Below, one piece after another: positions 1 through 10,380 of a stretch of 64,000 bases of DNA. The stretch is from the NCBI GenBank assembly GCA_039111635.1, contig JBCAQO010000002.1, forward strand, positions 868,001-932,000, given 5' to 3'. Positions within the stretch are counted from its first letter, which is position 1. The number at the start of each line of letters is the position of its first letter. Below the pieces are notes generated by a model, which saw nothing but the letters and a program-made list of their open reading frames with translations, was not told the DNA's origin and did no database searches. A program made the translations under genes and the position numbers. Source of the DNA: Heterobasidion occidentale. Its lineage: Eukaryota > Basidiomycota > Agaricomycetes > Russulales > Bondarzewiaceae.

Positions 1-160
1 TGGCTCCAGCGCTTCTTCCTCGAGTTGTCAATCGCATGTCAAGTCGAATGGGGGTAATAATGTGACTGTTCATTGCTCCGATTCGAATATATGACGGGGA
101 ATCATACTCGAGTTTCTTCAACCTTCTCTCTTCGGCTGGTGAAGGAGAGGTCAAGAAAAA
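1..160 (-). CDS. pol: pol start (protease region), cut by window edge
   Basis: This is the first part of the Pol reading frame of CV-A copy 1. It lies in the -1 frame relative to gag and overlaps the gag end, which suggests -1 ribosomal frameshifting at the T5 run (156-160 on the plus strand). The sequence aligns codon by codon with the start of the intact pol at 58761-62702. The window ends before the protease active site, so nothing can be said about activity. Confidence 0.8.
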
Positions 161-163
161 TCC
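151..163 (-). promoter_or_regulatory. Candidate -1 frameshift site at gag end
   Basis: The sense strand reads GAT TTT TCT TGA at the gag end. Pol continues in the -1 frame without a stop across this point. The P-site codon TTT can re-pair after a one-base slip; the A-site match is imperfect. CV-A copy 2 has GAT TTT TCC TAA and CV-B has AAT TTT TAA, so a run of five T just before the gag stop is shared. Confidence 0.55.
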
Positions 164-1359
164 TCCGCCAGGTCCACCAACATTTCCCTCGCCTTGGCCT
201 TTCCTACTTCTTGGAAGAGCGCTCGGACGTCAGTAGTATTACTGACGGGTCCGTTACTTTGTCGTCCGTTAGGCGGTATGTAGCGCTCTCCATCGCTCTG
301 GCGTGATCCTCCCCTTCTCGCAGAAGGGTCCTCGTGTTCCACCGAATTACCAGGTTGTGGTACCCGACGGTGGTGGCCATGAGAACTCCCCTCCTCCAGT
401 CCTCGATGTAGTCGCGCATCGTTTCCCACCGGGGATTCTTGCTTGTCTTCATCCTCCATGTCTGCAGCGCGAGTTCGTCTACCTCCTCCGCCCATCGGCT
501 TGCGCGGATTTCCTCGAGGCGGGGGAACGCCTCTACGAGGGGAACGGCAGTCAGACGCCCAATGCCCTAGCTTCCCACAGTTGAAACAACGAGTGGTAGG
601 CTTGCCATCATAAGTGCGCTTCTGGCGAGCGGCATCTCTTTTTCGGGAGGCGTCAATGTCCATGTCGACTACCTGGTTGTTCATTCTGCGAGGAGCTGTG
701 GTAGAGTTGTAGCGACGAGCTGGTTGGAGGTGAAAGCGGTTGAGGAAGTCGCTTCGGAAAGAGGTGGAGTTGGCGAGGATCGCCTTTTGAGCACTTCGGG
801 CTCTCAGGCGTCCGTCTATTTCACAGGCAGTGTTGACCCAGTCTTGGATTGTGTCTTTCGGCGGGGTTTCTTTGTCATAGATTTTGTCCATGACCCTCGG
901 ATCGAGCCCCCTCTGGAAGTAAGGAACTTGTTCCTTGTCGGTGATGTCGGCGTCGGCGGCTATAAGGATGAATTGGTTTGAATATTCATCCACCGTCATC
1001 TTCCCCTGAGAGAAAGACATGAGGGCGCTTCGGGCCTTGTCCGTGAGGTTCGTTTCCTTGAACTGGAGTTTAAATTTGTTAAGGAAATTGTCCCAAGTTC
1101 CTACGGTTTTAGGCGGGGTCGCCCCTACTGTCTTCTTTAGGAAGCTTTCTGCCCATACGCCGGCCGTTCCATATCTCATGCAAGAGAGAGCGAGGGAAAC
1201 CTTGTCCGTATCCGTCTTGTATCGGTCTGATTCTGTTGTGAAAAGGAGGAGGCAATTCATAATGAATTTCTGTGATTGTGTTCGGTCCCCTTCGAAGTTA
1301 TCAGGGAGTTTGAGCTTGCCCCTTCCCGACGAGGCGGGGGGGTCTGTAGGGTTTGACAT
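151..1359 (-). CDS. gag: Gag with CCHC zinc knuckle (CV-A copy 1)
   Basis: Retrotransposon capsid/nucleocapsid protein that would form the virus-like particle and bind element RNA. The ATG at 1359 is chosen because it is the first ATG downstream of the predicted transcription start; an ORF reaching 1431 uses TTG. The N-terminal two thirds resembles fungal Ty3/gypsy capsid (conserved W-x-x-F-L and D-K-A-R-x-x-L segments). A nucleocapsid CCHC knuckle follows (CFNCGKLGHWASDC) and then a basic, Gly/Arg-rich tail. The stop TGA sits directly after a T5 run at the gag-pol overlap. The same frame stays open upstream of the ATG to about 1751, so an N-terminally extended form from a non-AUG start is possible. 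Copy 2 (62693-63913) is about the same length, so this gag looks intact. Confidence 0.92.
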   Translation of the reverse strand: MSNPTDPPASSGRGKLKLPDNFEGDRTQSQKFIMNCLLLFTTESDRYKTDTDKVSLALSCMRYGTAGVWAESFLKKTVGATPPKTVGTWDNFLNKFKLQFKETNLTDKARSALMSFSQGKMTVDEYSNQFILIAADADITDKEQVPYFQRGLDPRVMDKIYDKETPPKDTIQDWVNTACEIDGRLRARSAQKAILANSTSFRSDFLNRFHLQPARRYNSTTAPRRMNNQVVDMDIDASRKRDAARQKRTYDGKPTTRCFNCGKLGHWASDCRSPRRGVPPPRGNPRKPMGGGGRRTRAADMEDEDKQESPVGNDARLHRGLEEGSSHGHHRRVPQPGNSVEHEDPSARRGGSRQSDGERYIPPNGRQSNGPVSNTTDVRALFQEVGKAKAREMLVDLAEDFS

Positions 1360-1830
1360 AATGTTTCGGGTGTTAATCGGTGTTTGAATATCCGAGGATT
1401 TGGACTCGGATGTTCCTTCTTCTTCTTCCAATGTGTCCGGGATTTCCGGTTCGGGGTTTCTGTACTGGGGTGGCTCTACCCAGTCTTCTGCTATTTCGTC
1501 CCAAGCCCACTCAGCTTCTGTTTCGTCTTCTCTTGTGAAGAAGTATCGTCCTTCTCGGTACGAGCAGTTATCAAAGTTTGGGGGTGCTGGTCGATTGGTG
1601 TCGGAGTAATACCAGCGGTTTTCTCTTTGATGGATAGGACGATTATTCTGTCGAAGTTGGTTATGGGTTCGTCTAGTGCCTGGTGGGAATCCTAGGCCTA
1701 GGTCTTGCTCCAGGGTGTGTGAAGTAACGCTCTTCGGTGGGGGTCAATGCCACCGATGAGGGTTATGAGAAAGAGTGTGGCAGCAAGCAGAGTGTGGTGC
1801 AAGGTAGGGGCAAAAGCGAGTCTATTCTAG
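1360..1830 (-). other. ATG-free gag leader, open in gag frame
   Basis: This is the transcribed leader between LTR and gag ATG. The sense strand has no ATG in any frame here or in the U5 part of the LTR, back to the predicted start at 2004 (645 nt in all). The opposite strand has 11 ATGs over the same stretch. The gag frame is open from a TGA near 1752, about 131 codons. Its translation is acidic and Trp/Tyr-rich (for example TEAEWAWDEIAEDWVEPP) and looks like protein rather than random sequence. Confidence 0.75.
1817..1830 (-). promoter_or_regulatory. Self-complementary primer-binding site (CV-A)
   Basis: The sense strand just after the LTR reads CT then AGAATAGACT. These ten bases (plus coordinates 1819-1828) are the exact reverse complement of ten bases inside the LTR (1995-2004), which lie 35 nt downstream of a TATA box and so at the predicted 5' end of the mRNA. 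No TGG-type tRNA-primer match is present. This is the arrangement known from Tf1, where the transcript's own 5' end primes reverse transcription. Confidence 0.75.
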
Positions 1831-2419
1831 TGTTATGAACTGCTCGTTCAGTAACCCAAGAGTAACAGGTTCTTCCCTAGGTCGCACAATGGACTGAGTG
1901 GTGGGCGAAGTCTCGACTGTATCAGACGATAATACAGGAGGGGATAATAGTTGGCTCTAAGAATCCTGTATGTGTAGATACAGGGGGAACAAAGAGAATA
2001 GACTGAAGATCCTCAGCCTATTCTATGGGCCTTATATACTGTATGGGGGTATAGGGTAAGAGTCCGTGTGCTTCTCCATATTCCCATATAGGAGAGCTGT
2101 GGTCGCCGTCTCTCTCAGCCGGTGCCTACTCTTGTACTTCTCCAGTCGCACTGATCCATCATGGTGCGACGAGGTGCTTACCCATAAGCCCTAAGCCCAT
2201 GGCATGTGAATGCCTCTCATATTACTGTGTGAATTCTGTGAGCCTCATGTCCCTCCAATATAGCCTCTACCGATGTCTTGAAGAACCATCGGTTTTGTCG
2301 GCTCCTAAGGACATGCCGAATACCTTGGTGTACGCTCCATAGTGGAGCCGCCTAGCATGTGATGCTTGATCCATCGGATAGACCGGCCGCGAAGGGCCCC
2401 GATCGGTCAAGTCATAACA
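1831..2419 (-). repeat. 5' LTR of CV-A copy 1
   Basis: This 589-bp LTR is bounded by TGTTATGA and TCATAACA (8-bp inverted ends). It is homologous to the solo LTR at 11830-12452 (opposite strand) and the 3' LTR at 54195-54817. It holds a TATA box and predicted start, so U3 is about 2005-2419 and R/U5 about 1831-2004. U3 contains about 15 sense ATGs; U5 contains none. Confidence 0.95.
2004..2039 (-). promoter_or_regulatory. CV-A LTR promoter: TATA box and predicted start
   Basis: TATATAAG lies on the minus strand at 2039-2032. The base at 2004, 35 nt downstream, begins the ten-base stretch AGTCTATTCT complementary to the primer-binding site. The same arrangement recurs in the 3' LTR of copy 2 (TATA 54434-54427, start 54400). 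Confidence 0.65.
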
Positions 2420-4502
2420 GGAAGTGGGTTGCGCAATCGGGGTGGATTCTGCAGTTGCTTTTGTAGAGGTATCAGAAGATGTGGATGACTGTATTACCCT
2501 TGGTCGATTGAATGACATGCTATTAATAGCCATGTCGTATAACAAGTCAGCATATCATGGCCTCGCAAAACAACTCGTACATACAATGGATTCTTGACTT
2601 CGATGATCTGTGGAATATAGATTGTGTGCACAGTGCTAGGAGCAACCAAGAACAATGCAAATACCTTGTTGATGCCGGTATGTGGTACTTCAGTTGTCTT
2701 TGACGTGCTTGAGCTCGAGGTATCAGAGTAGCTTGCTGTACATGTAGACGGGGTATCAGTAGGAGTTGTAAGCCTAGTATCTAAACCAGCTGGTTTGGGT
2801 GAGCACGGAACCAGCGACGGCGCCGTGACGCTAGGTTCCACAGGCAAAACGGGTGCCGCTGCGTGGATGTCTGTCGATGGTGGGGTGTTATCCTCAGTGT
2901 TGGCATGATCTGCTGTCAGTGGAACCGTGAATGCATTGCGAGAAGCATCAGCATTCGAGGCAATTAAAGAGATAGGTGTTACTGAGACTGCTGTGTGCCC
3001 ACCGACAGCAGGTATGATGGCCGCGTCACTTCCAGATAACTTTCCAACAGGGGGCACCCCTGCTTGCGGGGGTGGCGCTGCGATTTCCATAGAAGTAGGC
3101 TGCTCGGAGGTCGACGGCGGTAAGATAGGAGTCAACGGGCGTGTAGATGGCGACAACGGATGTAGCGCAGACGAAAGAGAGGATGTGGTGGGTGTAGCTA
3201 TCTGTGCATGCATGCGTAGTACCGGCGCTGAAGGAATCTGGATGATGGGAGCGGTACATGGCCGCGGGATGCTCGGCTGTGTTAAACGAGCCTTTTTTCT
3301 TCTCGACCCTTCACCGTCATTGTAAACACCATCGGCAGCGCGCTCGCGTTTCACGACAGCTACAGGTATTGCATCCATATCTACATTAACAAGTTCCTCC
3401 TTGATAGCCTTGCGGCCGTGATTCATCCAGAAACCTGAATATGCCTGTGAAATCATGAGATCAATCTTCCACCTTCCCCCTTCACAGAACAAAATTAGAG
3501 GAAAGTTTTTGGCCATTGAAACGTGGAGATACGTGCGGCTTCGTGAGTCAAGGTGGTGGATACTTCTGCTGCCTGGCCATTAGCAAGGAGAGAATGAAAC
3601 AGTGATGTGAGCGTTGTCCGCATCTCCTTTGCTAGCACATACAACACTGGCCGCCCATTTGCATCCTCAACAAACTGCAATCCAACATTTTCGTTCTGTG
3701 TACCACCCTTCCCTGCTTTACCCTTCTCTCGCTTATTCCACTCGTCACGAGAGAAATATTGGATGCCAGAGCAGTCGCTTTTATCCAACGGGGTCAACAT
3801 CACAAGGTCACGACCGAGGAGGATGCGGCGAGACAGATATGAGGCTGCGTTGTTGGGTAACGAAACTGAGGCACAACCTGACGATACGGGAATGGGGTGG
3901 CCGAAGGGGTTTGACGTTATGGTGAGGAGTTGCGGGATAGCTGTGATGACTTCATTATAGATTTTTCTGGTAGGGCATCATGCAGAGTAGATGTATCTTG
4001 ATATCAGCTGAAGTACTAGGCATAGGATTAAAGTGCACATACTTATACACGTCAATTTCTCTGAGAAGTGCGGCATGCAGGATCTCGGCCTGGTTGAGCT
4101 GTTGAAGGCACTGGGCATACACACGATTGCCAGCGTGTACGAGCGTGTCGTGATCAGCTTTGGTAAAGAGACGCGAGACGTCGATGGCAGTGAAGGTTTG
4201 TGAGGTATGTGTAGTGGTAAAATCAGTGTTATTCTACTGAGGAGGATATGACACGTCAAAAATTAGGGAGTGACGAGGAGGAGAGATGAAAACAATGCTC
4301 ACAGAGGGCATTTGACTTTGCAATAGTTGAGATTGCTGAATGCGAGAGGAATCTGGGACATATCAAAATGTGGGTAGGTTGAACAGCGACTGAAAAAAAA
4401 ATGGGAACCTTGTGAGAGCATGGAAGGCGCCGCTGTGACATTGAACTCAGAAGGCAGCGGAGAAGCATAATTGCGAAGAAAATTAAACCTCGGTGAAGGC
4501 AT
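2420..4502 (-). pseudogene. Broken gene of unknown function, truncated by CV-A LTR
   Basis: This is a multi-exon, minus-strand gene. A likely start is the ATG at 4502, with a Gln/Ser-rich N-terminus after a GT-AG intron, then exons around 4200-4060 and 3965-3500. The middle holds a well-formed domain (QYFSRDEWNKREKG, later NFPLILFCEGGRWKIDLMIS) that I cannot assign to a named family. It is followed by a long Ser/Thr/Pro-rich tail (about 3390-2690) with a basic patch RRKKAR that could be a nuclear signal. Two breaks are visible. Near 3520-3530 the frame changes in a way that fits a one-base deletion, and the 3' end is cut by the LTR at 2419. It could also be an accessory gene of the neighbouring transposon, since both lie on the same strand. 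Confidence 0.55.
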
Positions 4503-4903
4503 CAAAAGAAGAAGAATGACTGGAGAAGAAGCAATATGTTTGATAGCTCTGAGGATGGTTGCGGATGAGGGGGATTTAAACGAACAAGCGTGTTTGAGGA
4601 GCTGGCACCAATGTTCGACGATAATGAAGGAAATGTGATTGTGTTTGCTCTAGACTGATAGTAGACAGATATTATGTTGTGGATTTGGTAGCTTTGAGAG
4701 GACGAGGAGAGAATCGGGGGACGTCAGCAACTGTGGTTGTTGTAGTAACTCAGTAGGAAGTGGTCTTGCAGTTCCTAATTTGAGCGGGATCAACCAGGGT
4801 CTTTCTCATCCGCACAATCACAATTTTAGTAAAACAAAGGAGCATAATGATAGTAGATGCAAGAGACGAGCGCGGAATACCATAACAGACGGTTTACAAA
4901 TGA
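4503..4903. other. Spacer between broken gene and transposase
   Basis: I see no convincing coding sequence, repeat or RNA gene in these 400 bases. They could hold the 3' flank of the transposase gene and the promoter of the gene at 2420-4502. Confidence 0.4.
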
Positions 4904-7900
4904 TTATTCTGCTTGGTTGCCACTGACACCATCGCCGCCGCCACCTCCGCCGCCATTGTTGTTGTCATTGTTGTTGTCATTGTCGATGTCGATGTCAATG
5001 TTGTCATCACCTCCTGCTCCTCCCATATTTCCGATCTCTGTGCCAAGCTTGTCCATAGCAAGATATAACTGGGTATGGTCATTCATATTAGCATCCTGAA
5101 TGGGAAACGAATGGGATACCATTGCGACGCAAGTCAAGATAGTATTGACTTTGATCATGACAAGATCATTGTCGCCTTGCGCCTGGCATGCCCAGACCGC
5201 GCCCAAGGACTCTGCCAGCAACCTTGCGTTCTCGAGAGTGTAAAGAGAAACCAGCGCGAGTGTGTGTACAGTATCATCAACTTTATGCTCGAAAAAATAA
5301 AGTACTTCCCCATATCTTAGTCGAGCCCCAAGCGTGAACTGCACCCGAGAGCAACTGATGTGAGCAGATGACTTGAAGTTACATTTGGATGACTCACCTT
5401 CACATTGCGATTGGTGCGAGTAACCTTGTTCAGAATCTTCTTCCAGGCAGTGTGAACAAATTGCCCATTCGGCAAACAAAGGCGCCCCCATCTTCGAACA
5501 CAAGATGCTTCCGACCATCCACCACCACCGTCAAAGTACATTTTGATAGCCTCAGCTTCGCATGCACGAATGGGCCTTGGACGGTCCTGACAAGGATGAA
5601 GCATAAAGTAGCCACCGCCAAGGTCGCGACTCTGAACGTTTTGAGGGATGAGGCGGGGCTCAAGAGCAAGATCAGGTTGCATGGCTTTTAGGCCGTTGAC
5701 CTGAGCTCGGCGAAGCGCACGCTGCGCTAAGTTGGCGTACGGATTTGATGCTTGTTTGATTTCGGCCCCGAGGTCTCCGATGGTCCGTTCCATGGGAAAT
5801 TGCGATGAACAACCCAGAGGACCGATTCAAAAGGTGGCACTAGGGGTGTGAATGATGCCGTGCATGCACTGCGGCACAAAATGCAGGCGAGATACCTTGC
5901 GCTGGACATAGAGGACTTCAAATTCAGAAACAAATTCCGTCAGCAATCTTGATGCTTTGAGTAACTGGCCATAAGGAATATGCAGCTGAAAGATAATTCG
6001 AGCTCCAGCTGCAAGTTTGCAGAAGTTCTTCCAATATTTATTGGGGAGGATCCCATAGAGAAGCCCGGGGCCGAGTCCATAAAGATAATGCAGAAATTCC
6101 CAGCATTTGTAGCCACTAGAAATCTTTTCGGCTGGGCTGCGTGGAGGACGATCAAACAAGCTAGGAAGAAATCGCCTCGCATCTGCAACATCTTGGCCAT
6201 GCCATGTCCAGACATCGCCTACTAAACAGACCCAGTCCCAGAAAGTCTTATGATCACCGTTTTTTGCATCGCACTCTATCGTACCACGCCAGAGCTTGAG
6301 TAGAAGGTCCGGTATATTGAGGCCAATGAGGTGCATGATGTCACCAGGGAAAAGACCGGGGATTGGGAGTCGACATTCCGGCGGCATGCCGCTGAAGATA
6401 CTGGGTCGCGAGATCCCCGTTTCAAGGCGTCGACGCTCGTACTCCGCAACAGATGCCGATTGCTGGACATGAATGCAGTCTATGTTGTATTCCTCTGGAG
6501 AGCGAAGGGGCAGGTTGGCAGGGTCATTGTCAGCGTGATCACATCCTTCTTCATGATAATTGTCCGGTTTCAAGCACACTGCGTAGTAGTGCGAACCGCC
6601 CGGTTTTCTGCGCCCGATCCTATCACAGCCCTCCCGACAGCCCTTCTTTCCATGGTGGCCGACACCTCCGTGCAAATAAGGCGCTCCGACAGCATCGGCA
6701 GTTACTAGCAATATCCATGGGCGAGACGAGAAGGTTATTATCCGCAAGGCATCCCAAATGCGAAAACCTTTTTTCTGTAGCGCTGCGACATGGTGAAGAC
6801 CGGGGTACATAAACGAGTCTGTATTCTTTGGCTTGTTAGGACCAGGGATTATTGCGCCAGGCATGACATACCGCTTCTTATAGCGTTTGTCCGGAGCAAG
6901 GTTAACGACGATCCATATGTAGATCCAACAGTCCGATGCCTTGTTCTTGTAAAGCTGTGCCCCGTCCATCGAAAAAATGACGACAATGTCTCCAGGCAAT
7001 ATCCGACCATGCTGGTAAGCATCCCAGCAGTCCAACCCATGAAGTATGTCTTTGAAGACTGCGAGCTTTCCGGATGCACGCAACTCTGCAAGTATGGACT
7101 CCATTTTATCTTCGAAATAGTGCATGTCAGAGGCGCCCTCGGGTGAGCGGTACCATGCCTGGCATTGGGGGCCAAGGGGAAAGGTGTGGAACTGCTGTCG
7201 AGGTTTTATGACACCGGTCAAAGCCAGATGAGCTTGATCGTACCGAGGTTCGGAGCAAAGGGGGCAGAGATCCAAGTCCGCAAAAGGGCCGGTGTATGCA
7301 ACGCATGTATTAGGACACATGTTGTGGACAATAGAGCTGATTCCACTCAAATCAGCAACCTTTTTCTTTACTAAGTGGTGAGAGAGAACATTGTCTGTAG
7401 GATGACGTCGAAGGATAGCGGCACGAGCCTCATTATAGATCTTCTCAGAGCCATCCATGTCCGCAAGGAAGAGCTCGACGGATAGTCGAACATTAGGATC
7501 ATCAAGATCAGCAGCTTCTTCGAGAGGATGCTGAAGTCGTTCGAGCACTATGGGGTCAAGTTTGTCGTCTTCCAAACGTGCTGATTTGAGACCGTGAATA
7601 AATTTGAGCGCCGTGTTTATGGACTGTATATGGGATGTAGAGTCTGGTGGTCTTTCCGCCTGCTCGATGCCTTCAACACCTTCAACAATTTCAGCACCAT
7701 TGACGTCTAGAGATCCAACCAAGTCCTCGAGATCCTGGACTGCCTGCTGCAATGGATCCTGGTCATCTTGCATGGGAAGTGGTTGGTCTTCGTTTCCACC
7801 CATATTATTGCCATCCAGATCCTGCAAGAGAGATGGTGTCAGCATGACAGGCTATCTCTATGAGAATGAACAGGGCAACCCACAAATCCGTTCATCTGGT

Positions 7901-8240
7901 GACTGATTTCTTCATCCGCCTGTATCGGCTCCTGCTCGCCACCATTCCCACCAATGCCTGCTTCAGTCTGGTGTCTCTGATGTATCTCCCCAGGAGCCCC
8001 CCTCTCTTCATCCAGCCGAGTTGGCCTTCAATGTGTCTGAGCGTGAGTAGGAATCCTATGCAAAGGATCTGGAGCCGGAATCTGTCCCGCCGCCTGTTGC
8101 GCCTCGCGGTCTTGTTTATGTTCGTACCAGATGGTCCGAGAGCGCCACACCTTTCCCTTAGCCAGACAGGCCATGCAACCGCAGTAGTAAACCCTTGGGT
8201 TGTCCTTCTCTATAGGAGAGAGAGCTCGGATTGCTGGCAT
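4904..8240 (-). pseudogene. Tnp2-family (CACTA-type) transposase, two in-frame TGA
   Basis: DNA transposase of the Tnp2/plant CACTA family common in basidiomycetes; it would cut and join transposon ends. Exon 1 begins at 8240 with a Cys-rich N-terminus (YYCGCMACLAKGK). An intron of about 66 bp ends before GATCTGGAT at about 7825, and the catalytic exon runs on. FSMDGAQLYKNKASDCW and TADAVGAPYLHGG carry likely catalytic Asp residues. A C-terminal exon follows an intron at about 5395-5337 (FTLGARLRYGEVLYFF) and ends in an Asp/Asn/Gly run encoded by triplet repeats near 4930-5020. The frame is continuous across TGA codons at 8028-8030 and 5827-5829, and family-like sequence resumes after both (for instance GPLGCSSQFPMERTIGDLG). 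Both stops are explained by CGA to TGA. No CACTA-type ends were found. Confidence 0.88.
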
Positions 8241-8948
8241 GTCTCAAATTAAATCCGTGAAGAGCCTGCGAGTGGCACAAGATTGTTGAGCATCAAGAAG
8301 GATGAGATCTTGAATGCACGCAGGGAGTATGTTGTGCGTGTACACTGAGAGTGATGGCGCTGTCCAAGGCGTTGAAAGCAAGGCGCCGTGACCTGTACAT
8401 CATTGTAATCACACTTCTCAGATTTACATATATACTCTCGAAATTCACTGAGTACTAATATCTGCCTATGTTGTTGTACAGTAATCACACTGGTTCCTCC
8501 ATAAGACTCAAGGTGATGAAGGTGAGAAGAAGACAGCAGCAAGCTTACAAGGATATCACATCATTTGAACCGTGCAAGGGGATAACAGCATCGCGAATTC
8601 CTTTACCGTGAACATCACGTTGTCCCCAACCCCCAATAGGTGTTGGCTTCTACCCTTCTCATTAGCACACTGATGTGACAAGTGCTGGGTCATGACCTCG
8701 AGCTCCACGCAGCAGGCAGTGTGCTTTGACCGTTCAGACAGACTTGTTGCTCTTCAACACTGCAGTTTTTCACGCAGTCTCGATCCGCGACTGAGCAGCG
8801 CGTGGTAGTCATCAAGCTTAGAGTATATTATGAGGCGACAACTGGTAGTGCTCACGGTTGTCGTCGTCTACTCCTCAATCGTCCTCCGGTATCTGATCCT
8901 CAAGGTTGGCTTGAAGAGGTAGCAAACCCCTTCATCGTCAAACAGCCT
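8241..8948. other. Upstream region of transposase, no gene seen
   Basis: Only short, unconvincing open frames are present. The stretch should contain the promoter and possibly one terminus of the transposon, but I could not identify inverted repeats. Confidence 0.35.
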
Positions 8949-9317
8949 TTGCTATGCATACGCAGCGGTTAATCACGTCCTATTGCGCTTGAAGCAATTG
9001 TTGATCATGAGTTTGAAGTCGTCGTGGTATTCGTCATTGTTGAGCACCTGTCGCTGTCCATCAAAATGCCTTTGCTATGCATTCGCAGTGGTAAATCACG
9101 TACAATTGCACTCGAAGCAATTATTGATCATGAGTTTGAAGCCGTCACAGTGTTCGTCATTGTCGAGCACCTGTCGCTGTCCGTCAAAATGCCTTTGCTA
9201 TGCATTCGCAATGGTAAATCACGTACAATTGCACCAGAAGCAATTGTTGATCATGAGTTTGAAGTCGTCGCGGTGTTCGTCATTGTCGAGTACCTGTCGC
9301 CCAGTATACAGATATGT
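8949..9317 (+). repeat. 123-bp tandem repeat, three copies
   Basis: Units start at 8949, 9072 and 9195 (TTGCTATGCAT...); the third is slightly truncated. They differ by a few percent. The period is 41 codons, so frames stay open through all units. One plus-strand frame (9024-9398) gives a 41-residue repeat containing VFVIVEHLSLS and EAIIDHEFE. I know no family like this, and coding status is uncertain because a second frame is open as well. Confidence 0.8.
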
Positions 9318-10090
9318 GGCGTTTTATGCTGTATTAGTACGAACATCTTAGTGCAAATTGGTCTGCAAGCACCGTATAAGCGCAACTCACCAACGTGATC
9401 ATAGAACGGAGCTATGATGAGATGGTATTGCTCCCAATGCAGAACCTGTGACAAAGTCAAATCTCTATTCCATCTGGGTGTCAGCCGGGCGTGAGAACGT
9501 ACTAAATTTGCAGAAGGTCGTCGTCCGTGTGGGACTGCAACCAATCAGTGCAATGAATCTCCTTTGCATGCTCTGATTGTGCATCATCATCAGCTCGAGG
9601 AAGACAGCAGATGCCCACAGCAAGTCACGGTGATCTGTCTTGAGTGTCAGGAATTTGGGCTTGCCTGTAGCAAGATGTCAGTAATCTCAAAGAAGCGAAC
9701 GACAAAACAGCGGAGGCATACTACATTCGAGCATGCCTACAACACCAATGAACAACTCATCATCCAGTATGTGCTACACACTGTAGTTTTTCATCATTGC
9801 TTCCTAAATAAATAAAACTTCAAAGACAATCATGCGTGGACTATGTACCTTGCTATTCATTATGATCTTTGTGAGTAGGGGGGCGACGAGTGTGCCAGTC
9901 GTTCACCATGACACCGCTGGACTAACGTGACTTGTCCAAATAGGAGCAAATATCGTTCCTCACCACGGGCGTCGTCGTCGTCGTCGACTATGTCTAAGAC
10001 ACACACTTCCCATCCCCCTGCTACCGATATGCACACGCACGCACCGCTCACACCTACCGCACAGTTATGCCCATGTGCACTGCCTATCAC
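9318..10090. other. No clear feature
   Basis: Short open frames only. Nothing here matches a domain I recognise, and the base composition shifts toward C-rich at the right end where the tandem repeats begin. Confidence 0.3.
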
Positions 10091-10093
10091 CGC

Positions 10094-10380
10094 CTACTCG
10101 CATGCGCAAACCTGCTACCCGCTCCCGCAACAGCCCTATCCCAATCCCCCATCCACCCGTCTCCTTCACTCCAGACCAGACCAACACCCTACTTGCACGC
10201 GCGAACCTGCTACCGGCTCCCGCAACAGCCCTATCCCAATCCCCCATCCACCCCCGTCTCCTTTACTCCAGACTAGATCAACACCCTACTCGCACGTGCG
10301 AACCTGCTACTGGCTCCCGTAACAGCCCTATCCCCAACCCCCATCCACCCCGTCTCCTTCACCCCAGAGCAGATCAACGC
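10094..10380 (+). repeat. 96-bp tandem units derived from a QLQ coding segment
   Basis: Units with period 96 bp are aligned on CCCGTCTCC at 10157, 10253 and 10349. Since 96 is 32 codons, the frame is preserved between them. The upstream units look like degenerate versions of the QLQ segment in the last unit (SFTPDQTNTLLARANLL against SFTPEQINALRAQIHAFK). Confidence 0.7.

Larger units (their letters stand above)
1..2419 (-). mobile_element. Chromovirus CV-A, copy 1 (5' part only)
   Basis: This is the 5' end of a Ty3/gypsy LTR retrotransposon on the minus strand: 5' LTR (1831-2419), primer-binding site, leader, gag and the first codons of pol. The rest lies beyond the left window edge. It matches the copy at 54195-64000 nearly base for base over gag and the pol start, so the family assignment is firm. 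The LTR abuts GGAAG at 2420-2424; the other target duplication is outside the window. The insertion cuts the 3' part of the gene at 2420-4502. The LTR is 589 bp, against 623 bp in the other two CV-A LTRs, mainly because it lacks about 34 bp in U5. Confidence 0.93.

Noticed and set aside
1817..1830. tRNA-type primer-binding site
   Set aside because: No TGG start and no match to a tRNA 3' end that I recognise; the self-complementary explanation is exact.
4299..4505. 19-nt intron inside the first exon of the gene at 2420-4502
   Set aside because: Too short for a spliceosomal intron; a longer GT-AG intron ending near GTCCCAG gives a better frame.
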